A DNA stretch of 64,000 nucleotides, from positions 372,001 through 436,000 of the forward strand of contig NZ_JAQBNR010000015.1 of assembly GCF_028288465.1 (NCBI RefSeq), read 5' to 3'. A model generated the notes under the pieces. It had not been told where the DNA came from, ran no database searches, and saw only the letters and a list, made by a program, of their open reading frames with translations. How positions within the stretch are numbered: position 1 is the first letter of the stretch; each line of letters opens with the position of its first letter. Made by a program: the position numbers and the translations under genes. Shown here piece by piece: positions 52,611 to 61,882 of the stretch. This DNA comes from Ferruginibacter sp. Its GTDB lineage: Bacteria; Bacteroidota; Bacteroidia; Chitinophagales; Chitinophagaceae.

Positions 52611-55028
52611 ATGCTACGTTTATCTTTTTTATGCCTTTTAGTTCCGTTTTTATCAATGGCACAAACCAATGCCATCAAAGACAAAACAAAAAACATGAAG
52701 CCTTATGAAGGCTTTTTTACTTTTTACAGGGATGACAGTACGGGGAAAATCTGGTTGCAGATTAATAAACTGGAAGAAGAGATATTATACCAGACATCTT
52801 TACCAGCCGGTCTAGGAAGCAATGACGTAGGTCTCGACCGCGGCATCATGGGCACAAGCTATATTGTAAAGTTTAGCAGGGTAGGCAATAAGGTATTGAT
52901 GATTGAACCTAATTATAACTACCGTGCTGTAACCGGCGATGCCGCCGAAAAAAGGGCCGTTCAACAATCCTTTGCGCAGTCAGTTATATGGGGCTTTACC
53001 ATTGCTGCTGAAAACAACAACAATCTATTGGTAGATGCAACGGATTTTTTACTGCGTGATGCCATGCAGGTGGCCAACCGGTTACAAAATACCAAACAGG
53101 GCACTTATAGCCTGGATGCTTCCCGCAGTGCCATGTTCTTTCCGCGTACAAAAAACTTTCCGCTTAATACAGAATTTGAAGCCACGGTTACATTTGTCAA
53201 TCACGATGGAAAAACGGGCAACTATGTCAATTCGGTGGTACCGGCCGCAGAAGCGGTCACGTTGCGCATGCACCATTCTTTTGTTCAGTTGCCGGATAAT
53301 AATTTTGAAACAAGATTGTATGATGCCCGTTCACCCTTTATCACGAATTCGTATTATGATTACAGTACGCCGGTAACAGAACCCATTCAAAAAGATTTTA
53401 TCATCCGGCACCGCCTGCAAAAAAAAGATCCGTCCGCAGAAAAAAGTGAAGCGATTAAACCAATTGTATACTACCTGGACAATGGCACACCCGAACCCAT
53501 CCGCAGCGCTTTGCTGGAAGGGGCAGGCTGGTGGAACCAGGCATTTGAATCGGCTGGTTTCATCAATGCTTTCCAGGTAAAAGTGTTACCGGATAGTGCT
53601 GACCCAATGGATATCCGTTATAACATGATTAATTGGGTACACCGTTCAACACGTGGCTGGAGCTTTGGCGGAGCGGTGGTTGACCCACGCACAGGAGAAA
53701 TTCTCAAAGGCAATGTTACACTCGGTTCGCTGCGGGTAAGGCAGGATTACCTGATTGCGCAAGGTCTGCTGGCACCTTTTGAAAACGGGCAATTACCTGC
53801 CGACAACAAAATGCTGAAGATGGCTTTGCAACGGTTGAAACAACTGGCTGCCCATGAAGTAGGGCATACCATCGGCCTGATGCACAATTATATTTCCAGC
53901 TCGCAAAACAGGGCCAGCGTGATGGATTATCCGCCGCCCATGGTATTACTAAACAGCAACAATGAAATCGATTTAAGCAACGCCTATACCAACCAAATTG
54001 GCGATTGGGATAAGGTAAGTATTCAATACGGTTACCAGCAATTTTCGAAACAAACAAATGAAGCCGAAGCGCTCAATAAAATATTAACGGATGCGGCAAG
54101 AAACGGACTGACGTTTATCTCCGACAGGGATGCACGTGATCCGGGCGGACTTCATCCCAGCGCCCATTTATGGGACAATGGAAAAGATGCGGTGACCGAA
54201 TTAAAGAATGTAATGAAGGTAAGGGCGAAGGCCTTGTCGAAGTTTGGTGAAAACAATATCCGTAAAGGTGTACCTATGGCCATGCTGGAAGATGTGCTGG
54301 TGCCCATTTATCTTTTTCACCGTTACCAGGTAGAAGCAGTTACAAAAGAAGTTGGGGGAATGTATTATACGTATGCATTGCGTGGTGATGGTCAGCTGGT
54401 AACACAGCCTTTAACAAAGCAGGAACAATTAAATGCCTTGAACGCAGTGGTTGAATGTATCAATCCGCAAACACTTGCATTGCCCGAAAATATTATTAAG
54501 TTGATACCACCCCGCCCGGCGGGGTATGAGTATAACCGGGAATTGTTTAACCGCCGCACCGGCCTTGCATTTGACCCGCTCGCCGCCGCAGAAGCCGCTG
54601 CGGATATGCCCTTATCTTTTTTATTTAACACCAGCCGCTTAAACAGGATGGTACAATACCAGGCGGAAAATAACGGTCTGGGTATTGATGAGATGATAGC
54701 GGTGCTGATGTCAGCAACCTGGGATGCGCCTTCATTAAAAGGTTTACAGGGTTTGATTCAGCAACAAAACCAGCAGCTGTTGCTTACCTATTTGCTGGCG
54801 GTATCCGTCAGTAATGATGCTTCATTTGCTGCGAAAGCGCAAATGCTGAATGCGATTGAAGTAATAAAAAAACGTGCGACAGACAAATTAAAAACATCGG
54901 CAGATGCCAACAGTAAGGGTTACCTGTTGCTTACTTTAGAAAGAATAAAAGCACCGGAAAAAGCAAAGCCCACTTTGCATGAAGCCCCGCCTCCCGGATC
55001 TCCCATAGGTTGCGAAGCGGATCAATAA
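52611..55028 (+). CDS. Exported zinc-dependent metalloprotease (DUF5117/metzincin type)
   Basis: This is an 805-residue protein with a signal peptide (SFLCLLVPFLSMA, cleavage before QTNAI). The N-terminal DUF5117 region is about 50-290 (YEGFFTFYRDDSTGKIWLQI, YIVKFSRVGNKVLMIEPNY). The zinc site is HEVGHTIGLMHN with His415, Glu416, His419 and His425. This is the HExxHxxGxxH metzincin pattern. The C-terminal region (about 430-780) follows the family to its end; PPPGSPIGCEADQ is a low-complexity tail. It hydrolyses peptides or proteins in the periplasm or outside. The CocE/NonD hydrolase starts 48 bp later, so both are probably one operon of peptide degradation. Confidence 0.9.
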   Translation: MLRLSFLCLLVPFLSMAQTNAIKDKTKNMKPYEGFFTFYRDDSTGKIWLQINKLEEEILYQTSLPAGLGSNDVGLDRGIMGTSYIVKFSRVGNKVLMIEPNYNYRAVTGDAAEKRAVQQSFAQSVIWGFTIAAENNNNLLVDATDFLLRDAMQVANRLQNTKQGTYSLDASRSAMFFPRTKNFPLNTEFEATVTFVNHDGKTGNYVNSVVPAAEAVTLRMHHSFVQLPDNNFETRLYDARSPFITNSYYDYSTPVTEPIQKDFIIRHRLQKKDPSAEKSEAIKPIVYYLDNGTPEPIRSALLEGAGWWNQAFESAGFINAFQVKVLPDSADPMDIRYNMINWVHRSTRGWSFGGAVVDPRTGEILKGNVTLGSLRVRQDYLIAQGLLAPFENGQLPADNKMLKMALQRLKQLAAHEVGHTIGLMHNYISSSQNRASVMDYPPPMVLLNSNNEIDLSNAYTNQIGDWDKVSIQYGYQQFSKQTNEAEALNKILTDAARNGLTFISDRDARDPGGLHPSAHLWDNGKDAVTELKNVMKVRAKALSKFGENNIRKGVPMAMLEDVLVPIYLFHRYQVEAVTKEVGGMYYTYALRGDGQLVTQPLTKQEQLNALNAVVECINPQTLALPENIIKLIPPRPAGYEYNRELFNRRTGLAFDPLAAAEAAADMPLSFLFNTSRLNRMVQYQAENNGLGIDEMIAVLMSATWDAPSLKGLQGLIQQQNQQLLLTYLLAVSVSNDASFAAKAQMLNAIEVIKKRATDKLKTSADANSKGYLLLTLERIKAPEKAKPTLHEAPPPGSPIGCEADQ

Positions 55029-55076
55029 TATGCAGATTGTAAAATTTAATAAATGCGATCTTATAAATTCAGGTAT

Positions 55077-56909
55077 ATGAAAAAAATATTGCTTTGTTTG
55101 TTATGTGTTGTTTCCTTCATTGCATTAAAGGCGCAGGATGACAGTATCCGTTTTTATAAAAAAACGTCGGTCATGATTCCGATGCGGGATGGCGTAAAAT
55201 TGTTCACCGTGATATTGAGCCCGGTGGATGCAAAAAAGCCGCTGCCATTTCTGATGCAGCGAACTCCCTATGGTATTCCGGTTGGCAATGATACGGTGTA
55301 TAAAACCGAATCACTGCGTAACATACTGGCGGATGGCGGATATATTTTTGTATACCAGGACATTCGCGGAAAATATAAAAGCGAAGGCTCGATGCAGATT
55401 CACCAGCCATTGATTCATGCCACAAAAAAAGGCGCTATCGATGAAAGTACTGATACATGGGACACAGTTGACTGGCTGTTGAAAAATGTAGCCAATAACA
55501 ATGGGAAGGCCGGTATTTATGGTATTTCCTATCCCGGCTGGCTGGCGCTGGCTGGTTCGGTTGATCCGCACCCGGCTTTAAAAGCAGCTTCTGAACAAGC
55601 CTGTATGGCCGACCTGTTTTTAGGCGATGATTTTCATCACAACGGAGCTTTCCGTTTAAGCTATGGAATGGAATACAGTTATGAGATTGAATTTGATAAA
55701 ACGACCGACAGTGATTTTCCCTTTCCGCAATACGATCTGTTTGACTGGTACCTTAAACTGGGTTCATTAAAAAATGTAAATGAAAAATATTTTCACAACA
55801 AAATTCCTACCTGGAACAATTTTGTTGCGCACCCTGCTTACGATGCCTTCTGGCAAACCAACTCGCCTTTAAGCTATGTGCATGCACCGCAAATTCCACA
55901 GTTGCATGTGGGCGGCTATTACGACCAGGAAGATATCAACGGCCCGCAACTGATGTATGGGCACATGGAAAAGAAAGACAGTTTCAACCGCAATTTTATT
56001 GTGCTGGGCCCATGGAATCACGGACAGTGGGGCGGGGGCAGGGGCGATAGTTTGGGGAAAATTTCTTTTGAAAGAAAAACCGGAGTTGACTTTCGCGTGC
56101 TTCAAAAAAAATGGTTTGATTACTGGCTGAAAGGCATTGGAGATGGCAAGTTTGACGAAGCCACTTGTTTTCAAACAGGCAGCAATCAATGGAAAACTTA
56201 TACCAGCTGGCCCCCTAAAAATGCGGTTGCAAAAAGATTGTATGCAGCTGCCAATAATAAAGCCTCCTTTACCCGGCCAACGGCTGCGGTGGCTTTTGAA
56301 AGTTATGTAAGTGATCCCGCAAAACCAGTTCCCTACAGAACGCTGCCCATTGAAGCTACCTATGGCGAAGGCAGCAGGTGGCGGCCCTGGCAGGTAGAAG
56401 ACCAGCGTTTTGTAAGCAACCGTCCGGATGTGCTAAGTTTTGTAATGGATTCACTTACTTCAGATATTACAGTAACAGGAAATATTATCGCCCATCTTTT
56501 CGCTGCGACAAGCGGTACAGATGGAGACTGGATTGTAAAACTCATTGATGTATATCCGGCATTTGATACTAAAAGTCTATTCATGAGCGGCTACCAGTTG
56601 CCAGTAGCAATGGAAGTATTCCGGGGGCGTTTTCAAAAAAGTTTTTCCAATCCGCAGCCGTTGGTTGCCAATAAACCCACTGAATTTACCATTGATCTGC
56701 ACAGCATCAATCACACATTTAAAAAGGGCCATCACCTGATGATACAGGTGCAGAGCAGCTGGTTTCCGTTGATTGACAGGAACCCGCAAAAATTTGTACC
56801 GAACATTTTTGAAGCAAATGAATCCGATTACATAAAAGCAACACAACGGGTGTATTTTTCGGCGCAATACCCAACGTATATTGAATTGCCGGTAATGGGA
56901 AATAATTAA
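55077..56909 (+). CDS. Exported CocE/NonD family hydrolase
   Basis: The protein has 610 residues from the ATG at 55077, which opens a signal peptide (KKILLCLLCVVSFIALKAQ); the ATG at 55053 adds eight residues in front. The alpha/beta hydrolase domain has MIPMRDGVKLFTVI, LMQRTPYGIPVG, VYQDIRGKYKSEG, the nucleophile elbow GIYGISYPGW (Ser in GISY), the acid in GGYYDQEDINGP and the histidine in GPWNHGQWGGG. The C-terminal jelly roll ends with QVQSSWFPLIDRNPQKF. This is the family of X-Pro dipeptidyl peptidases, cocaine esterase and glutaryl-7-ACA acylase. An exopeptidase or acylase acting with the upstream metalloprotease is a reasonable reading. Confidence 0.9.
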   Translation: MKKILLCLLCVVSFIALKAQDDSIRFYKKTSVMIPMRDGVKLFTVILSPVDAKKPLPFLMQRTPYGIPVGNDTVYKTESLRNILADGGYIFVYQDIRGKYKSEGSMQIHQPLIHATKKGAIDESTDTWDTVDWLLKNVANNNGKAGIYGISYPGWLALAGSVDPHPALKAASEQACMADLFLGDDFHHNGAFRLSYGMEYSYEIEFDKTTDSDFPFPQYDLFDWYLKLGSLKNVNEKYFHNKIPTWNNFVAHPAYDAFWQTNSPLSYVHAPQIPQLHVGGYYDQEDINGPQLMYGHMEKKDSFNRNFIVLGPWNHGQWGGGRGDSLGKISFERKTGVDFRVLQKKWFDYWLKGIGDGKFDEATCFQTGSNQWKTYTSWPPKNAVAKRLYAAANNKASFTRPTAAVAFESYVSDPAKPVPYRTLPIEATYGEGSRWRPWQVEDQRFVSNRPDVLSFVMDSLTSDITVTGNIIAHLFAATSGTDGDWIVKLIDVYPAFDTKSLFMSGYQLPVAMEVFRGRFQKSFSNPQPLVANKPTEFTIDLHSINHTFKKGHHLMIQVQSSWFPLIDRNPQKFVPNIFEANESDYIKATQRVYFSAQYPTYIELPVMGNN

Positions 56910-57094
56910 TAAGCGGTTGTAATTAGCAGCTGGTGCTTTTTGTGCAGGCATATCCGTTCTCAAAATGGAGTTGGTTAGCCGGAGAAAATGCAAAGACCCA
57001 TTAAAAAATAATTGTTAACAAACCCAACATTTTATTATGTAAATTAGAGCTGGTATTCACTACTTTTTGTCTCTTTCATCCTAATAAATGTTGT

Positions 57095-58717
57095 ATGAAA
57101 AATTTCATTGTAACAATACTGGCCAGCATTCTTTTTTTTAATCTTTCTGCTCAAAATCCGGTTGCAACTGGTCCGTCTAAACAGGCTCCTGTTCAGCGGC
57201 CAAAGCTGGTGGTGGGTATCGTAGTGGATCAGATGCGCTGGGATTACCTTTACAGGTATTACAATCGCTATGCGGCCGATGGCGGCTTCAAACGCCTGAT
57301 GGGTAAAGGGTTTAGCTGCGAGAACACATTTATACCTTATACACCTGCTGTAACCGCCTGCGGCCATACCGCTATTTATACAGGTTCAGTTCCTGCTATC
57401 CATGGCATTACCGGTAACGATTGGTGGGATTACGATTTGAATAAATATTTATACTGTACCGACGATGATAGCGTAAAAACAGTTGGCAGTAATACGGAAC
57501 TGGGTAAGATGAGTCCCCACAATTTACTGGTTACTACAATTGGTGATGAGTTGCGCCTGGCCACCAATTTTAAAAGTAAAGTGATTGGTGTTGCTTTGAA
57601 AGACCGCAGTGCCATTTTGCCCGCCGGCCATAGTGCCAATGCTGCTTTTTGGTATGATAATAAAACGGGCGACTGGATCAGTTCAAGCTATTACATGAAC
57701 CAGTTACCGGCCTGGGTAAATGAAATTAACGCAAAAAAGCTGGTGGATAAATATTATACACAGGATTGGAATTTACTGTACCCTGCTGCAACATACGATC
57801 AAAGTGTACCGGTTGTCAAACCCTTCGCTCATCCGCTGAAACAATATGTTGCCAAAAATTATGGCGTTATTTCCGCAACACCCTATGGCAATAATTTTAC
57901 TTTTGATATGGCCATGGCAGCCGTAAATGGTGAACAACTTGGTGCCGGCTCCTCAACTGATATGTTAACCGTTAGCCTTTCTTCACCAGATTATATTGGC
58001 CATGCCTACGGCCCTAATTCCATTGAAGCAGAGGACGGTTTTTTAAGACTTGATAAAGAGTTGGGTGACTTTTTTAATTTTTTAGATCAGCATTTTGGCA
58101 AGGAAGAATGCCTTGTTTTTCTTACGGCCGATCACGGCGCAGCAAACGTGCCTTCATTTTTAAAAGAGCATAAAATACCGTCCGGTAATTTTGATGATGA
58201 AAAAATTACGGGTGCAATTAACCTGCAGCTGAAAGCAAAAACGGGTATTGATGAACTGGTGATTGGCATTATGAATTACCAGGTATATCTTAACCGCAAT
58301 GCCATTGTAACATCAAAGCTCAATAAAGATTCTGTTGACAAATGGGTAATGGATTATTTATTGCAGCAGCCCGAAATGGAGCGGGTATTGTTGCTGGACA
58401 ACCTGGCTGGGGTAACGCTAAATGAAAAGATAAAATCAGCACTTACGAATGGCTATTATCCAAAACGAAGTGGTGACCTTCAACTCGTTCTTAAGCCGCA
58501 GTACATCGATGGATTTTTGCGGGGCGGCACCACGCATGGCGTGTGGAATCCTTACGATACGCATATTCCGTTACTGTGGTATGGTTGGAAAATTAAACCC
58601 GGCAGTTTAAACCGTGAAGTATATATGACGGATATTGCCGCCACGGTCGCTGCATTGCTGCACATTCAAATGCCATCAGGATCTGTAGGACACGTAATTG
58701 AAGAAATAATGAAATAG
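57095..58717 (+). CDS. pafA: PafA-type alkaline phosphatase superfamily phosphomonoesterase
   Basis: This is a 540-residue protein with a signal peptide (VTILASILFFNLSAQ). The alkaline-phosphatase fold shows metal ligand Asp45 (GIVVDQMRWDY), nucleophile Thr87 (TPAVTACGHTAIYTGS), Asn108 (HGITGNDW) and Lys169/Arg171 (ALKDRSAILPAGHSANAAFW), which are the active-site residues of the Elizabethkingia PafA (Thr79, Asn100, Lys162, Arg164). Remaining metal ligands lie in SSPDYIGHAYG, TADHGAA and GGTTHGVWNPYDTHIPLLW. It cleaves phosphomonoesters in the periplasm; PafA is calcium-activated and less phosphate-inhibited than PhoA. It is monocistronic with a 180-bp upstream region. Confidence 0.93.
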   Translation: MKNFIVTILASILFFNLSAQNPVATGPSKQAPVQRPKLVVGIVVDQMRWDYLYRYYNRYAADGGFKRLMGKGFSCENTFIPYTPAVTACGHTAIYTGSVPAIHGITGNDWWDYDLNKYLYCTDDDSVKTVGSNTELGKMSPHNLLVTTIGDELRLATNFKSKVIGVALKDRSAILPAGHSANAAFWYDNKTGDWISSSYYMNQLPAWVNEINAKKLVDKYYTQDWNLLYPAATYDQSVPVVKPFAHPLKQYVAKNYGVISATPYGNNFTFDMAMAAVNGEQLGAGSSTDMLTVSLSSPDYIGHAYGPNSIEAEDGFLRLDKELGDFFNFLDQHFGKEECLVFLTADHGAANVPSFLKEHKIPSGNFDDEKITGAINLQLKAKTGIDELVIGIMNYQVYLNRNAIVTSKLNKDSVDKWVMDYLLQQPEMERVLLLDNLAGVTLNEKIKSALTNGYYPKRSGDLQLVLKPQYIDGFLRGGTTHGVWNPYDTHIPLLWYGWKIKPGSLNREVYMTDIAATVAALLHIQMPSGSVGHVIEEIMK

Positions 58718-58801
58718 CTTTTTACAAATAGTTATTTTGCATCACAGGTTTTGATGATAACCCGCATTGCAAATCAACATTTATCATCGAACTATTTTTT
58801 T

Positions 58802-59833
58802 ATGCAACTATTTTTTATAAGACTGCTGGTAGTAATTATTTTACCGCTATGCGTTTACAGCCAGTCCCCAACCTTTGATAAGGTACAATTTTTTAAACAG
58901 GAAAAGCCTGTCCCAGTTACGCTGGAAGCTTACTGGAGTAAAATAATGAATCAAAAAAATACAGAGGGTAAAGTGTTTCCGGCAAGGCTTAAAGCTACTC
59001 TTGATGACAGTTCCCATTCCGATGAACCGGTAGATCTCGTGGTACGCGGGCATTTCAGACGTGATTATTGTATGGTGCCGCCAATCAAACTGAGTTTTTA
59101 TAAATCAGAAAGCTCTGTGATGCATTCCCTTAAATCGCTTAAACTGGTTAGCGCATGCAGACTTACCAATACTTACGGACAATACCTGGTAAAAGAATTT
59201 CTGTTGTACAAAATGTACAACCTCTTAACAGACAAAAGCTTTCGGGTAAGGATGTTACAGTTGGAATATAAAGACAGCAGCGAAAAAAAAGGCAGTTTTA
59301 CCAATTATGCTTTTTTGATTGAGGATGTAAAAGACATGGCTAAAAGAAACGGATGTATAGAAAGCGATAAAAAAAGAATCAATACAGTGAGTACTGACCG
59401 TAAACAGATGACAATAGTAGCTTTGTTTGAGTATATGATTGGCAATACGGACTGGTCTGTGCCAGCAGGGCACAACATAAAATTGCTGGAATCTAAAGAC
59501 GACAGCCTTGCAAAGCCTTTTTGCGTACCATACGATTTTGATTACTCTGGCATCATAAACGCAGACTACGCTGCACCAGATCCTCTACTCAATACCGAAT
59601 CAGTCACGCAACGGGTTTACCGGGGATTTCCGCGTACAATGGACGAATTAAAAGACGCATTGGCAACTTTCAAACAGCAAAAAGATAATATTTATGCACT
59701 GGTTAATAATTGTGCATTGCTCACCAGCAAGAATAAGGGTTATATGCTGGATTACCTGGATAGTTTTTATAACATTGTAAAAAATGAAAGGACTATAAAA
59801 ACAGTTTTTATTGACAATGCAAGGTATGATTGA
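58802..59833 (+). CDS. Exported protein with atypical-kinase (CotH-like) features, function unknown
   Basis: The protein has 343 residues from the ATG at 58802, which begins a signal peptide (FFIRLLVVIILPLCVYSQ). TTG 58751 or ATG 58754 would add 16 or 17 residues before it. Regions resemble CotH-type spore kinases: RGHFRRDYCMVPPIKLSFYK, then YGQYLVKEFLLYKMYNLLT with the helix after the lysine-containing strand, FEYMIGNTDWSVPAGHNIKLL (Asn/Asp near the catalytic loop) and VPYDFDYSGIINADYA (DFD-type metal motif). These would fit a secreted phosphotransferase. I place this from memory and without alignment; it is otherwise a hypothetical protein. It sits directly after the pafA phosphatase gene. 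Confidence 0.6.
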   Translation: MQLFFIRLLVVIILPLCVYSQSPTFDKVQFFKQEKPVPVTLEAYWSKIMNQKNTEGKVFPARLKATLDDSSHSDEPVDLVVRGHFRRDYCMVPPIKLSFYKSESSVMHSLKSLKLVSACRLTNTYGQYLVKEFLLYKMYNLLTDKSFRVRMLQLEYKDSSEKKGSFTNYAFLIEDVKDMAKRNGCIESDKKRINTVSTDRKQMTIVALFEYMIGNTDWSVPAGHNIKLLESKDDSLAKPFCVPYDFDYSGIINADYAAPDPLLNTESVTQRVYRGFPRTMDELKDALATFKQQKDNIYALVNNCALLTSKNKGYMLDYLDSFYNIVKNERTIKTVFIDNARYD

Positions 59834-59972
59834 CCGTAAGCGTTATTCATAAAAAATTACCAGGAGATGAAAGGAGCTTCACGGTTTATTTTAAACCTTT
59901 ACATCCATTTTTTATTTTATCTGCGGTTGAAACTTTTTTGAATCAGGGTTTACACTGAAATTTCTCACTGGC

Positions 59973-61856
59973 ATGGAAACAAATATTTCTGATAAGAGCA
60001 GCAACTTCGCCGGTTCAGTCACACGCAAAAAAGCCGGGGGGCTAACCTCACTGGTATTCGGTTTAATACATCCTTACCGCAGGTGGCTGAATTTTATTTT
60101 GCTTGCCATGCTGATTGAAACAGCCATGAGTCTGGCAGCGCCCTGGCCATTAAAAATAATCATCGATAATGTAACGGCCCATCATGCATTGCCTGGTTGG
60201 CTGGTGTGGATGCAGCATACTTTTTTTGGCAGCACCAATTCAGGTCTTGCGGCCGTAGCCGCCGTGTGCGTTGTATTGATTGCATTGACCGGTTCACTCG
60301 CCGGTTACGTAAACAGTTATTTTACCGAAAGTGTGGCGCAGTATGTGGCCAATGATTTAAGACGTCGAATGTACCATCACCTGCAACGATTGTCCCTTGC
60401 CTATTACGACAGTACGCAGGTGGGAAAAGTCTTAAGCACCATCACATCAGATGTTTCAACTATACAGGATTTTGCATCCGCAGTTTTGCTAAGCATTTTT
60501 ATAGATGTGCTTACCATTGCCGCTATGCTGGGATTGATGTTTTACCTCAATTTTCATTTTGCGTTGATTGCTTTTGCCGTCACACCGTTCCTGTTATGGT
60601 TTATCGCCCGTTTTAAAAAAGTGGTAAAAAAAGCCACGCACGAAGTACGGCAGGAGCAAAGTAATATGGTAGTAATATTACAGCAGGGACTGGAATCTAT
60701 CCGTTCTGTAAATGCCTTTGGCCGCCAGGATTTTGAGGAAGATAAATTGAAAAAAATAAGTCTTAAAACAGTGGGTGCAGCATTAAGGGCAAGGCGCTTA
60801 AAATCGCTGATGTTACCCGTTGTAACCGTTACGGTGGCTATTTGTACAGCCATTGTGCTGTGGCAGGGTGCCGGCCTTGTTGTTAACGGCACTATGACGG
60901 TAGGTGCGCTGACTGTTTTTTTGGCCTACCTGGCAAAATTTTTTCACCCGGTGCAGGACCTTGCTAAACTAACCAATACAATAGCCCAATCAACCGTGGC
61001 ACTCGAACGCATCAAGATGATTCTTGACACCGATTCATTTATTCCACAAAAACCAAATGCGATCGTTCCCGGAAAATTCAAGGGCGAAATTATTTTTGAA
61101 GAAGTTAGTTTTTGTTACACCAAAGAATCGCCGGTTTTGCACCAGCTTAATTTAGTGATTAAGCCAGGCCAGCGAATTGGTATTTGCGGTGCTACCGGTT
61201 GCGGTAAATCTACCGTGGCCAGTTTAATTCCCCGTTTCTATGATGTTACAGGTGGACGCATTTTGATTGATGGCATTGATATAAAAGATTATCAGCTGGA
61301 TGGGTTAAGAAGCCAGATTGGCTTTGTGCTGCAGGATACAGTATTGTTTTATGGTTCCGTAAAAGAAAACATTGCTTATGGCCGGCCGGAAGCTTCCGAC
61401 GCAGAAATTATTGCTGCAGCAAAACTGGCCAATGCTGATGATTTTATCGTAAAAATGCCGCATGGTTATGATACTTTGGTAGGAGAAAGGGGAATGACTT
61501 TGTCCGGTGGTCAGCGCCAGCGTATTGGTATTGCCCGCGCCATTGTGCGCAACTCGCCGATTCTTATTTTAGATGAGCCGACAGCCGCACTGGATGCCAG
61601 CTCTGAAAAAATTGTGATGGATGCATTGGAAAAACTGATGAAGGGGCGCACGGTAATTATCATCGCTCACCGCCTCAGCACTATCCGCAATGCGGACAAA
61701 ATTATTGTAATGAAAGATGGCCTGGTAGCCGAAGAAGGATCACACCAGGAACTGCTCGAAAAAAATAAAATGTATGCCACCCTGTACCACGTACAGGCAA
61801 GTGAATCTGCAATAGACATTTTAAAGGAAAGTTCGGCGCTCACAGGCAACGTATAA
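59973..61856 (+). CDS. ABC transporter, fused permease and ATPase (MsbA/ABCB type)
   Basis: This is a 627-residue half-transporter. Six membrane helices lie at about residues 38-320 (LNFILLAMLIETAMSLA, LAAVAAVCVVLIALTGSLAGYV, VLLSIFIDVLTIAAMLGLMFYL, ALIAFAVTPFLLWFIA and two near 275-320). The ATPase domain (about 365-610) has Walker A GICGATGCGKSTVAS, the signature LSGGQRQRIGIAR, Walker B PILILDEPTAALD and the H-loop IIAHRLS. It forms a homodimeric exporter for lipid, peptide or drug. The next gene, a phospholipase D-like protein, starts 26 bp later, so they are co-transcribed. That link suggests a lipid or membrane-related cargo. Confidence 0.92.
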   Translation: METNISDKSSNFAGSVTRKKAGGLTSLVFGLIHPYRRWLNFILLAMLIETAMSLAAPWPLKIIIDNVTAHHALPGWLVWMQHTFFGSTNSGLAAVAAVCVVLIALTGSLAGYVNSYFTESVAQYVANDLRRRMYHHLQRLSLAYYDSTQVGKVLSTITSDVSTIQDFASAVLLSIFIDVLTIAAMLGLMFYLNFHFALIAFAVTPFLLWFIARFKKVVKKATHEVRQEQSNMVVILQQGLESIRSVNAFGRQDFEEDKLKKISLKTVGAALRARRLKSLMLPVVTVTVAICTAIVLWQGAGLVVNGTMTVGALTVFLAYLAKFFHPVQDLAKLTNTIAQSTVALERIKMILDTDSFIPQKPNAIVPGKFKGEIIFEEVSFCYTKESPVLHQLNLVIKPGQRIGICGATGCGKSTVASLIPRFYDVTGGRILIDGIDIKDYQLDGLRSQIGFVLQDTVLFYGSVKENIAYGRPEASDAEIIAAAKLANADDFIVKMPHGYDTLVGERGMTLSGGQRQRIGIARAIVRNSPILILDEPTAALDASSEKIVMDALEKLMKGRTVIIIAHRLSTIRNADKIIVMKDGLVAEEGSHQELLEKNKMYATLYHVQASESAIDILKESSALTGNV

Positions 61857-61882
61857 TAGTAATATTCAAAAATTAAATAAGT

